From positions 1 through 14,016 of the forward strand of contig JAEWIG010000020.1 in assembly GCA_023387295.1 (NCBI GenBank): 14,016 bases of DNA. Direction: 5' to 3'. Made by a program: the position numbers and the translations under genes. This document shows positions 1-6,672 of the stretch, one piece after another (position 1 is the first letter of the stretch; each line of letters begins with the position of its first letter). This stretch comes from Bacillota bacterium (lineage in GTDB: Bacteria; Bacillota; Bacilli; Bacillales; Cytobacillaceae). The notes beneath the pieces are model-generated. The model did no database searches. It was not told the DNA's origin and worked only from the letters and a program-made list of their open reading frames with translations.

Positions 1-935
1 GTTACACTCATCTTCAACGCGCACAGCCTATCTCGTTTGCGCATCATTTAATGGCTTATTTCTGGATGCTTGAGCGTGATAAAGAGCGATTTACTGAGAG
101 TTTAAAGAGAATCAATCTTTCTCCACTAGGAGCAGGGGCGCTTGCAGGCACAACCTTTCCAATTGATCGCTATTTAAGCGCTGAATTGCTAGGGTTTGAA
201 GGAATCTATGAAAATAGCCTTGATGCCGTTAGCGACCGAGATTTTATCCTTGAGTTTTTATCTGATAGTTCTATGTTAATGATGCACTTATCCCGTTTAA
301 GTGAAGAGTTCATTCTATGGTCTAGTCAGGAATTCAGATTTATCGAGCTTGATGATAGCTTTGCGACAGGCAGCAGTATCATGCCACAAAAGAAAAACCC
401 TGATATGGCAGAATTGATTCGCGGGAAAACAGGCAGGGTATATGGAAACTTAATGGGTCTCCTTACGGTGTTGAAAGGATTGCCACTTGCCTACAACAAA
501 GACATGCAAGAAGATAAAGAGGGTATGTTTGATACAGTGAAGACAGTAACAGGCTCGCTGAAAATCTTTGCAGGTATGATACGGACGATGACGGTGAATA
601 CAGCTAATATGGAAAAAGCGACGAAGACCGATTTTTCCAATGCAACAGAGCTAGCTGATTACTTATCGAATAAAGGCCTTCCCTTTAGAGAAGCACATGA
701 AATTGTTGGGAAGCTAGTGTTAACATGTGTAAACAAAGGCTGCTTCCTTGCAGATTTAACATTAGAAGAGTTTGTCTCTGCACATCCGCTTTTTGAGGAT
801 GATATCTATGAAGTACTCGATCCAATCACCGCTGTAAAAAGACGTAATAGTGCAGGTGGAACTGGCTTCAAGCAAATCAGTATTGCGATTGAAAAAGCGA
901 AGGAAAAGCTTGAGAAGAATAAAGATGGACTTTAA
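1..935 (+). CDS. argH: Argininosuccinate lyase, C-terminal part
   Basis: The open frame enters from the left edge (first full codon at 3) and runs about 310 residues to a TAA at 933-935. ArgH cleaves argininosuccinate to arginine and fumarate in the cytoplasm, the last step of arginine synthesis, and works as a homotetramer. The frame opens with YTHLQRAQPISFAHH, the fumarase/aspartase-superfamily region with the catalytic His, and carries the signature GSSIMPQKKNPD at 369-404 with the mobile-loop catalytic Ser. The C-terminal part (KGLPFREAHEIVG, then the NSAGGTG tail) is typical of ArgH. Usual length is about 460 residues, so roughly the first third lies outside the window. An argG gene would be expected upstream, but this cannot be seen. 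A strong terminator follows directly, so this is the last gene of its transcript. The internal ATG at 51 is not the true start. Confidence 0.97.
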   Translation, partial: YTHLQRAQPISFAHHLMAYFWMLERDKERFTESLKRINLSPLGAGALAGTTFPIDRYLSAELLGFEGIYENSLDAVSDRDFILEFLSDSSMLMMHLSRLSEEFILWSSQEFRFIELDDSFATGSSIMPQKKNPDMAELIRGKTGRVYGNLMGLLTVLKGLPLAYNKDMQEDKEGMFDTVKTVTGSLKIFAGMIRTMTVNTANMEKATKTDFSNATELADYLSNKGLPFREAHEIVGKLVLTCVNKGCFLADLTLEEFVSAHPLFEDDIYEVLDPITAVKRRNSAGGTGFKQISIAIEKAKEKLEKNKDGL

Positions 936-946
936 TATTCTATATG

Positions 947-991
947 AAAAAGCGAGAGAGAAAACAATTTATGTTTTCTCTCTCGTTTTTT
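947..991 (+). terminator. Rho-independent terminator after argH
   Basis: A perfect 13-bp stem, CGAGAGAGAAAAC (953-965) with GTTTTCTCTCTCG (973-985), has a 7-nt loop and is followed by six T (986-991). Flanking A and T runs extend the pairing. It starts 12 nt after the argH stop. Confidence 0.93.
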
Positions 992-1048
992 ATGTTTATA
1001 AGAAAAAATGTTCTATTACTCTATCGAAATGCTGGTGTTTTGCGAACA

Positions 1049-1140
1049 GACGGATATAAATGAAAATAGACGGATATATTCAAAAAAGTAAGCGATATAA
1101 ATGAAATTTGGCGGATATTAACGAAATCTCGGCGAATACG
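1049..1140. repeat. Degenerate ~20-bp tandem repeat, about five units
   Basis: Five related units can be read by eye: GACGGATATAAATGAAAATA at 1049, then copies starting near 1069, 1090, 1110 and 1130, around the core CGGATAT followed by an A-rich AATGAAA-like half. The shared G of the core falls at 1053, 1073, 1094, 1114 and 1134, a period of 20-21 bp. The array lies between the argH terminator and the ECF operon promoter region. No coding frame is convincing here. The function is unknown. Confidence 0.7.
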
Positions 1141-1181
1141 TTGTACTTGTCTATCAATGATGTAAAAATATTAATAAATAG

Positions 1182-1208
1182 TGAAATTATTCCTCTATTA
1201 AACTCGTT
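1182..1208 (+). promoter_or_regulatory. Candidate ECF-type (autoregulatory) promoter
   Basis: TGAAAT (1182-1187) is followed after 17 nt by CGTT (1205-1208). This is close to the Bacillus ECF consensus TGAAAC-N16/17-CGTA. ECF sigma genes commonly transcribe themselves, and the site lies 84 nt upstream of the sigma gene start. Both boxes deviate by one base, and an alternative sigma-A-like pair (TTGTAC at 1141, TAAAAA at 1163) also exists, so this is tentative. Confidence 0.4.
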
Positions 1209-1226
1209 ATTATAGATGAAGTACAA

Positions 1227-1251
1227 AAACGTGACATGCGCATGCTCGTTT
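1227..1251. promoter_or_regulatory. Nested dyad symmetry in the sigma operon leader
   Basis: The perfect palindrome CATGCGCATG (1235-1244) is framed by the inverted pair AAACG (1227-1231) and CGTTT (1247-1251), with spacers of 3 and 2 nt. It lies about 40 nt before the sigma gene start, so in a transcript from the upstream promoter it would sit in the 5' leader. It could be an operator or an RNA hairpin. No T run follows, so it is not a terminator. Confidence 0.4.
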
Positions 1252-1291
1252 ATACAAAAAGTTTAGGCGTAGTTAGATAAGGAGGTCAAAA

Positions 1292-1858
1292 ATGGAAGAG
1301 GAACAGCAATGGATCCAGCAGGTGTTAGCAGGCAATAAACAAGCCTATGCTCACATTATTAATAAATATAAAAATCAGCTGTATGCAACAATATTGCGGA
1401 TGACTAGAAACCCTCATGATACGGGGGATTTAGTACAGGAAGCTTTTATAAAAATCTATGAACAGCTAGGAAAATACGATGGCAAGGGAGCATTCCAAGG
1501 TTGGCTATATAGAGTTGCTTTTAATTATTGTATGGATGAATTCCGCAAGAAAAGATACCAAATGAAGCAAGTAGAAATAAATGAAGAATTAATGGAGGAT
1601 CCGAAGCATCCTGAAGTTATTTTTCTAAAAAAAGAGAAAAGCCGCCATTTAGAACGATTAATCTCATCTCTGCCGGAAGATGAGCGAATAATTATTCTTC
1701 TACGTTATGTCAATGAGTTAAGCTATGACGAAATAAGTGAGCTTGCAGAAGTTCCTATTTCAACCGTTCGCAATAAGCTTCATCGTGCGAAGAAAAAAAT
1801 GAGAGAAACAGTAAAGCAAGAAGGAGGCTATTTTTATGAAGTGTCCAACAACAGATAA
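1292..1858 (+). CDS. ECF-type RNA polymerase sigma factor
   Basis: This 188-aa sigma-70-family factor has only regions 2 and 4, the ECF architecture (usual length 160-200). Region 2 spans about residues 24-87, with DLVQEAFIKIY (46-56) as the core-binding segment and a Trp/Arg-rich 2.3-2.4 stretch (FQGWLYRVAFNYCMDEF). Region 4 spans about 122-172, with a helix-turn-helix, SYDEISELAEVPISTVRNK, for recognition of the -35 element. The start is ATG 1292 with AAGGAGGT at 1279-1286. The last 23 nt overlap the next gene, whose product has an anti-sigma N-terminus, implying translational coupling of a sigma/anti-sigma pair. Such factors usually respond to envelope stress and often transcribe their own operon. 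It resembles the SigW/SigV/SigM/YlaC group, but I cannot assign an orthologue. It should act in the cytoplasm when released by the anti-sigma. Confidence 0.93.
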   Translation: MEEEQQWIQQVLAGNKQAYAHIINKYKNQLYATILRMTRNPHDTGDLVQEAFIKIYEQLGKYDGKGAFQGWLYRVAFNYCMDEFRKKRYQMKQVEINEELMEDPKHPEVIFLKKEKSRHLERLISSLPEDERIIILLRYVNELSYDEISELAEVPISTVRNKLHRAKKKMRETVKQEGGYFYEVSNNR

Positions 1859-3464
1859 ACTTTCGCAATATGTTGATGTCCTTTTAGAAGAGAAGGAGCA
1901 TATGGAAATAGATAATCATTTAGGTAGTTGCACGGGATGCTCGAGAGTAGTAGAAGTATTCCAAACCGAGCAGCAATTTTTAAAAGAAACATTACGAACA
2001 CCGACACTGCCGGATGATTTTGCTACACTTGTTCTCGATAAGCTTGAGCCTTACGAACAAAATCCTGTTAGTCGAAAATGGAAGCCGTGGAAACGCATTA
2101 TGGTTTCAGCGGCAGGCATTGTAATAGCTTTTGGTCTAACAGCAACTTTCAACCCTAGCTTCGCAAACTGGATTAGTGGATTATTTGGAACTGATCAAGT
2201 CGACGAAGGTTTAAGAATGGCAGCGAATGCGGGTCTTACCCAGCGTGTGAATAAAGAAGTAACAGATAAAGGATTAACGCTTAAAGTCGAAGATGTTGTG
2301 GCAGATTCCTCTCGAATTGCATTATCTTATCAAGTTTTTGAAAGTGAAGGAAAAATGGAAGATTTTCAACTTGATTTTGGTGGTGGGATCAACGAAGTAA
2401 GCGTAATCGATCAAAATGGAAAAATGCTTGAGATTTCCAGTATGGGTTGGACAGCACCAGGCGATGATGACTATGGTTCCATTGAAATAACTATGAGAGA
2501 ACACCAAGTACAAGAAAAGGTAACGATCCAATTAATGCTAACAGAGTTAAATGGAATTCAAGGAAATTGGAATATGGAAATTCCTGTTGATTTAAATGAA
2601 AGTAATAAATTAACAACTGTTCTTTCATTAAAGGATAAGCAAACAAGTGTGAATGGTGTAGAACTAATAATGAAGGAAGCGAGATTTGCTCCATCGGCGA
2701 ATGAGATTGTGTATGAATCAGGTTTTACAAAAGAAGAACTAGAGAAAATTGAAAATGAAATGAAGGAGCTTAAAAAGAGATTTGGTCATGAGCGAATTGG
2801 TGATAATATGCATTATAGAACGTCTATAGGTTATTCAATCGAGCAAGAAAACGGAAAACCTATTGTTCAGCAAGGTACCTTTATTGAAGGAAAAGGACAT
2901 CCAAGTAGTGAAGGAGGAGGCTTGGGAGGTTTTGGTCAGAATATGGAACAACTTGGTCGTATTGCGTGGACAGATTCCTACATTCCTAGTAAACATGAAA
3001 AGAAGCTGTCATTTGTATTAAACGGAGTTTTTAAAACAGTTCCATCCGATTTTTCCATTACCATTAAACCAAAGGAATTAAAGAAGAAGCCTGTTTCATT
3101 TGAATATGAAGGTAATTATTTCACGATTAATAAAGCGAAAATGACTAATGAAAATTTGCTGGGAAAATCACAAGGTCCAAAAGGTGAACAAAAAACAGCA
3201 TTTACCGTTGAAATGGAAGGCGGTCGAGAGGCAACAGCAACTGAATTAGGAACGTGGATTCTTGTGGATAATAACGGTAAAATTTATCATACTAGTGGTG
3301 GAGGCTCTATCCTTGATGAAAAGGATAAACATGGTCGATATAAAACAACAGTAGAGATAAACGTTGAAGAAATGGACGAAGTTCCGGAAGAATTAACATT
3401 GCATCTTGTCTCCGTAACACGTTATACAGAACTCGAAGATAAATGGAAGATCCCTTTATACTAA
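1836..3464 (+). CDS. Membrane anti-sigma factor, zinc-finger plus DUF4179-type extracytoplasmic region
   Basis: The 542-aa protein begins with a zinc-binding anti-sigma domain: Cys3 and the H28-x3-C32-x2-C35 triad (HLGSCTGC), the same spacing type as RsiW/RsrA-class ZAS anti-sigmas. After basic KWKPWKR a single membrane span runs about 88-105 (IMVSAAGIVIAFGLTATF). The remaining ~435 residues should lie outside the cell. The segment just after the span (about 115-210, GLTLKVEDVVADSSRIALSY) looks like DUF4179, and the rest resembles the beta-rich DUF5643-like region often found with it. It presumably holds the upstream ECF factor at the membrane and releases it on an envelope signal, by proteolysis if RsiW-like (inference). 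The start ATG 1836 has AAGGAGG at 1821-1827 and lies inside the sigma gene. It is much longer than minimal anti-sigmas (about 200 aa) because of the large sensor. A terminator follows directly. Confidence 0.88.
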   Translation: MKCPTTDKLSQYVDVLLEEKEHMEIDNHLGSCTGCSRVVEVFQTEQQFLKETLRTPTLPDDFATLVLDKLEPYEQNPVSRKWKPWKRIMVSAAGIVIAFGLTATFNPSFANWISGLFGTDQVDEGLRMAANAGLTQRVNKEVTDKGLTLKVEDVVADSSRIALSYQVFESEGKMEDFQLDFGGGINEVSVIDQNGKMLEISSMGWTAPGDDDYGSIEITMREHQVQEKVTIQLMLTELNGIQGNWNMEIPVDLNESNKLTTVLSLKDKQTSVNGVELIMKEARFAPSANEIVYESGFTKEELEKIENEMKELKKRFGHERIGDNMHYRTSIGYSIEQENGKPIVQQGTFIEGKGHPSSEGGGLGGFGQNMEQLGRIAWTDSYIPSKHEKKLSFVLNGVFKTVPSDFSITIKPKELKKKPVSFEYEGNYFTINKAKMTNENLLGKSQGPKGEQKTAFTVEMEGGREATATELGTWILVDNNGKIYHTSGGGSILDEKDKHGRYKTTVEINVEEMDEVPEELTLHLVSVTRYTELEDKWKIPLY

Positions 3465-3471
3465 TAAAAAC

Positions 3472-3510
3472 AGTCATCTTGAAGGCTTTTGCTTTTGAGG
3501 TGGCTTTTTT
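3472..3510 (+). terminator. Terminator of the sigma/anti-sigma operon
   Basis: AGTCATCT (3472-3479) pairs with AGGTGGCT (3498-3505), with two G-U pairs, and is followed by a T run through 3510. It begins 8 nt after the anti-sigma stop. Confidence 0.8.
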
Positions 3511-3525
3511 ATGTAAACAAAAATA

Positions 3526-3554
3526 TTGACTGAAAATTATTAATCAATCATAAT
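3526..3554 (+). promoter_or_regulatory. Sigma-A promoter of the MFS transporter gene
   Basis: TTGACT (3526-3531), a 17-nt spacer and CATAAT (3549-3554), each one base from consensus with ideal spacing. Transcription would begin near 3561, giving a leader of about 105 nt before the gene at 3666. Confidence 0.8.
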
Positions 3555-3567
3555 AAATATATTCAAC

Positions 3568-3589
3568 TTAATACCCATATAGGTATTAA
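3568..3589. promoter_or_regulatory. Palindromic operator-like site just downstream of the MFS promoter
   Basis: Perfect 8-bp inverted arms TTAATACC (3568-3575) and GGTATTAA (3582-3589) are separated by CATATA. The site starts about 7 nt after the expected transcription start, where a bound repressor would block elongation or initiation. The TACC/GGTA half-sites loosely recall CsoR/CstR-type operators; this resemblance is only an impression and no such regulator gene is in the window. Confidence 0.55.
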
Positions 3590-3665
3590 ATTAAGGTGTT
3601 TTTCTGTATAAGTATCAAAGCAGTTAAAGAACATTTATTATGATTAGAATAGGTGGTTAATAGGG

Positions 3666-4982
3666 ATGTCACATAAATTAGGGAGTTTAGGAGCGAAGGA
3701 AAATCAACCTGCCTGGATACAGCCATACATAGACGATCCAGAAAAGCAAAATCGTTTATACAAAAGAACATTGATTATCGTTGTGCTTTCTCAAATTTTT
3801 GGAGGTGCAGGTCTTGCTGCAGGTATAACGGTAGGTGCCCTTCTAGCACAAGACATGCTAGGAACTGAAAGCTTAGCAGGTGTTCCAACGGCATTATTCA
3901 CATTAGGGTCTGCTTTGGCTGCTTTCCTTGTAGGGAATTTTTCGCAGCAATTCGGACGGCGTTTGGGGCTTGGAGCAGGTTTTATTATTGGTGGTATTGG
4001 TGCTATTGGAGTCATTATCGCTGCAGTTATTAACAATGTCCCATTATTATTTCTATCGCTATTTATATATGGTGCGGGAACAGCAACAAATCTGCAAGCT
4101 CGGTATGCGGGTACAGATTTAGCTAATGCTAAACAACGAGGAAAAGCAGTTAGTATTGCAATGGTATCCACCACCTTTGGGGCAGTTGCTGGTCCCAATC
4201 TAGTTGAAGTGATGGGGCGTTTTGCAACCTCAATGGGGATTCCTGCTCTTGCAGGTCCATTTATTTTGGCAGCAGCTGCCTATATTCTTGCAGGGTTAGT
4301 TTTTCTTATTTTACTTCGCCCTGATCCTCTCATTGTGGCAAAAGCAATTGCGAACATGAAGAAAGTCAATTCTATTGTAAAGAAAGAAAAAGAGAATGCT
4401 ATCGTTAATCAACGAGGAATCATTGTTGGTGCGACTGTAATGATCGTTTCACAAATTGTAATGGTTGCGATTATGACGATGACACCCGTACATATGGGGC
4501 ATCATGGCTATGGCTTAGATGCGGTAGGACTTATTATCGGTATTCATATCGCAGCCATGTATTTACCATCACTTGTCACAGGAATGCTTGTTGATAAAGT
4601 AGGACGAAATGTGATGGCAATGGCATCAGGAATAACTTTATTACTCGCTGGTATTCTAGCTGCAATGGCACCTACAAACTCCATGTTTATGCTCACATTG
4701 GCTCTCGCTTTACTTGGGCTTGGCTGGAATTTTGGTTTAATTAGTGGAACTGCACTAATAATAGATGGAACCTCATTATCCTATCGAGCAAAGGTCCAAG
4801 GCTCTGTCGATGTCTTTATTGCACTATCTGGTGCACTTGGAGGGATTGTATCAGGATTAATTGTAGCTCAGTTTGGTTTTGCAACACTTTCGTATATCGG
4901 TGGTTTCCTTTCGCTGTTACTTATTCCAGTAGTTGTATGGGCGAGAGGAAGTTCCAAAAGAGAATTATCAACTGGAGAATGA
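3666..4982 (+). CDS. MFS-family transporter
   Basis: The 438-aa integral membrane protein has the twelve-helix pattern of the major facilitator superfamily. A polar N-terminus of about 34 residues leads into helix 1 (IIVVLSQIFGGAGLAAGITVG). The helix 2-3 loop holds a motif-A-like GNFSQQFGRR (90-99), and its second-half equivalent GMLVDKVGR follows about residue 306. A charged central loop lies at about 219-250 (KAIANMKKVNSIVKKEKEN). It would move a small solute across the cytoplasmic membrane, probably driven by the proton gradient; the substrate cannot be told from sequence. Such proteins are often annotated as multidrug or uncharacterised exporters. The start ATG 3666 has AGGTGG at 3651-3656. 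It is a single-gene transcript with its own promoter and palindromic operator-like site, so expression is probably ligand-controlled. It converges on the acetamidase gene across a shared terminator, so a functional link between the two is possible but unproven. Confidence 0.9.
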   Translation: MSHKLGSLGAKENQPAWIQPYIDDPEKQNRLYKRTLIIVVLSQIFGGAGLAAGITVGALLAQDMLGTESLAGVPTALFTLGSALAAFLVGNFSQQFGRRLGLGAGFIIGGIGAIGVIIAAVINNVPLLFLSLFIYGAGTATNLQARYAGTDLANAKQRGKAVSIAMVSTTFGAVAGPNLVEVMGRFATSMGIPALAGPFILAAAAYILAGLVFLILLRPDPLIVAKAIANMKKVNSIVKKEKENAIVNQRGIIVGATVMIVSQIVMVAIMTMTPVHMGHHGYGLDAVGLIIGIHIAAMYLPSLVTGMLVDKVGRNVMAMASGITLLLAGILAAMAPTNSMFMLTLALALLGLGWNFGLISGTALIIDGTSLSYRAKVQGSVDVFIALSGALGGIVSGLIVAQFGFATLSYIGGFLSLLLIPVVVWARGSSKRELSTGE

Positions 4983-4984
4983 AC

Positions 4985-5027
4985 GCAAAAATCCGACTTC
5001 CTGATTAAACAGGAGTCGGATTTTTGC
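4985..5027. terminator. Bidirectional terminator between convergent genes
   Basis: Arms GCAAAAATCCGACTTCCTG (4985-5003) and CAGGAGTCGGATTTTTGC (5010-5027) pair fully except for one bulged T, with a 6-nt loop. The A and T runs at the two ends let it act on both strands, serving the MFS gene and the acetamidase gene. Confidence 0.93.
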
Positions 5028-5029
5028 TA

Positions 5030-6319
5030 TTATTGATATTGTTTTATAACAAGAGATAATATGTTTAATTGTTTCAGATATTTAGTAGGTGCTAGAAACG
5101 TTACTGTTACTACCCCAGGGTGACGTCCGATATCGATTGAACCAGTAATCGTTGCTCGATTTAAAACTTCAGGAACGGTTATGCCGAATGCCTTGGCAGC
5201 TCTTTGTAAACCATTATCAGTCGCTTCATTTAAATTTGCCCCAGTTCCAATAAAGGATATCGGAAGAGATTCTTCCATTTCTGCAAGGCCCCACTGTTTT
5301 GCAAGCTCTTCTGCAGCTTTCTTTTCCGCAGAAGTAATTGGTTTAGCTAAGTATGGCAAATCCTCAACGACTGGTAAAAGAACTGGCCCCTCTAGATTTG
5401 CTTTCTTAATAACTTGCACTTGTAATGTCACAAGTCCAGCGACATCTGTCGTATGTCCAGCAATTTCTCCATTTCCTTGCATTGCATGCATATCACCTAA
5501 ATAAACACCGCCACCTTCTACCTTTACAGGACAAATTAATATGGATCCTTCTCGGACACGATTTATATCCATATGTCCATCCGTTCTCTCTTCAAGCTGT
5601 TCACGGGTTAACCCATAATCATGAGGTGCATTGATTAGGAATTGTCCAAAATCTCCAGCATTATGTGAATCTGGGAATGGACGAGTTGGTGTAGTTCCAA
5701 GTTGACCTAGAAATGGTCGAATTCTTGCAATCGTTCCTACTAGATCACTAGGAGCAAATGTAACAATTGGATTTTGAATAGAGTTTTCAGGTGTTGCCAT
5801 ATAGGATTTTCCGTCTTTTGCTACTTTTTCGGCTGCTTCCTTATGAAGGGTTAACCCAATATTCTTTTCATGATCAAATGCCATTGTGTAGCCATTTGTA
5901 AAAATAAAAGGCGTTACGTCAGCACCACAGCTTGCACATCTGATTGCTTCCTGACCAATACCGATAATTTTCGTTTCTGGATTCAGCTCCCCACATTCAG
6001 GGCATTTTCCAGCCACGAAAGGATCGCCAACAAATCGTCCTTCAACAGGTGCGTCATTTCCAGAAGAAGTGACAAGAGAAGTTACTTTGATTGAGTGAAT
6101 TTTTATCGCAATGGCGTCTCCTACTTCAGCTCCCTCAACAAACACTGGCTTCGTTACTTCGTGACCACCGCGTAGACATGGAGTAATCATCGGGCCCCAA
6201 CAGCCTGGAGTCGTGTTAGCAATAATGAATCCTCCGTCCTTAACAGGTCCTAGCATTTCTTCCTTAGGGTCTAAAATACCGTTTGTAAATTCATTAATAA
6301 AAACTGTTTGTTTTGCCAT
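5030..6319 (-). CDS. Acetamidase/formamidase family protein (FmdA/AmdA)
   Basis: The 429-aa cytoplasmic enzyme of the FmdA_AmdA family hydrolyses short amides (formamide, acetamide) to ammonia and the acid; the exact substrate is not visible. Family marks include NTTPGCWGPMITP (35-47), RPFPDSHNAGDFG (213-225) and GDMHAMQGNGE (275-285). In the family the last motif usually reads QGDGE, so Asn283 in place of Asp is unusual. A four-cysteine insertion, CPEC (106-109) and CASC (128-131), forms a probable zinc ribbon. The C-terminus (GRHPGVVTVTF) is complete and the length is normal for the longer branch of this family. The start ATG at 6319 is preceded by AAGGAG (6328-6333 on the plus strand) with good spacing. 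It is a single gene on the minus strand, with a weak promoter candidate at 6379-6384. It may supply nitrogen by amide breakdown (inference). Confidence 0.93.
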   Translation of the reverse strand: MAKQTVFINEFTNGILDPKEEMLGPVKDGGFIIANTTPGCWGPMITPCLRGGHEVTKPVFVEGAEVGDAIAIKIHSIKVTSLVTSSGNDAPVEGRFVGDPFVAGKCPECGELNPETKIIGIGQEAIRCASCGADVTPFIFTNGYTMAFDHEKNIGLTLHKEAAEKVAKDGKSYMATPENSIQNPIVTFAPSDLVGTIARIRPFLGQLGTTPTRPFPDSHNAGDFGQFLINAPHDYGLTREQLEERTDGHMDINRVREGSILICPVKVEGGGVYLGDMHAMQGNGEIAGHTTDVAGLVTLQVQVIKKANLEGPVLLPVVEDLPYLAKPITSAEKKAAEELAKQWGLAEMEESLPISFIGTGANLNEATDNGLQRAAKAFGITVPEVLNRATITGSIDIGRHPGVVTVTFLAPTKYLKQLNILSLVIKQYQ

Positions 6320-6378
6320 CTAAAACACTCCTTTTCTAGTTATCTCCATACAAATCTAGCATAGCGATAAATGAAGAG

Positions 6379-6384
6379 ATTATA
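6379..6384 (-). promoter_or_regulatory. Weak -10 candidate for the acetamidase gene
   Basis: Read on the minus strand this is a perfect TATAAT about 60 nt upstream of the start codon, preceded by TTTG. No convincing -35 box is found at 16-18 nt, so an activator may be needed or the true promoter lies elsewhere. Confidence 0.35.
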
Positions 6385-6435
6385 CAAATCTTTTACTCAA
6401 TATTCACAGAAAGTTCGAAGTAAGATGGTATTTTC

Positions 6436-6486
6436 AAAAAAGTTCCACTGCCATTAAAGTGTGCCTGGGGACAGTGGAACTTTTTT
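6436..6486. terminator. Perfect 15-bp hairpin with T runs on both strands
   Basis: AAAAAAGTTCCACTG (6436-6450) and CAGTGGAACTTTTTT (6472-6486) are exact inverse complements around a 21-nt loop containing GTGCCTGGGGA. The minus-strand T run suits termination of the EEP gene transcript before it enters the acetamidase gene. The long G-rich loop is atypical of a simple terminator and recalls short repeats common between Bacillaceae genes (recollection, not checked). Confidence 0.75.
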
Positions 6487-6583
6487 ATCAAAGATTAATG
6501 ACTAATAAGACTACTATCTCAAGTTTAAGGAAGCCAATGAATACAGTTCACAGTATATCTAATTTTAAGGGGGACTTTTTCCC

Positions 6584-6667
6584 TTTGTGTTTAACTTTAA
6601 GTGATTTGTGTTCAACTTTACCCGTTTTACGTTCAAGTTCTTACAAATTGCGTTCAACTCTACCTAT
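6584..6667. repeat. 21-bp-phased degenerate tandem repeat, four units
   Basis: A TTTGTGTTCAACTTTA-like unit occurs four times. The G of the core GTT(C/T)AA falls at 6589, 6610, 6631 and 6652, exactly 21 bp apart each time, while the other positions vary. It lies just after the EEP gene stop (minus strand) and before the 6436-6486 hairpin. The rest of the 6320-6672 gap holds only the acetamidase upstream region and that hairpin; no gene is supported. Function unknown. Confidence 0.75.
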
Positions 6668-6672
6668 CATCA

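Noticed and set aside
850..1059. Plus-strand open frame overlapping the argH end
   Set aside because: It overlaps argH in another frame and runs through the argH terminator hairpin.
1049..1140. Possible CRISPR array
   Set aside because: Units are about 20 bp, directly adjacent without unique spacers, and no cas genes are present.
3791..4198. Long minus-strand open frame of 135 codons
   Set aside because: It is the antisense shadow of the MFS gene, rich in Pro/Ala from reversed hydrophobic codons, with no ribosome binding site.
5181..5504. Plus-strand open frames inside the acetamidase region (5181-6094)
   Set aside because: They are antisense shadows of a complete, motif-supported acetamidase gene.
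3760..6319. MFS transporter plus acetamidase as an amide uptake and degradation unit
   Set aside because: The genes are convergent with separate regulation and the transporter shows no amide-transporter features; the link is positional only.
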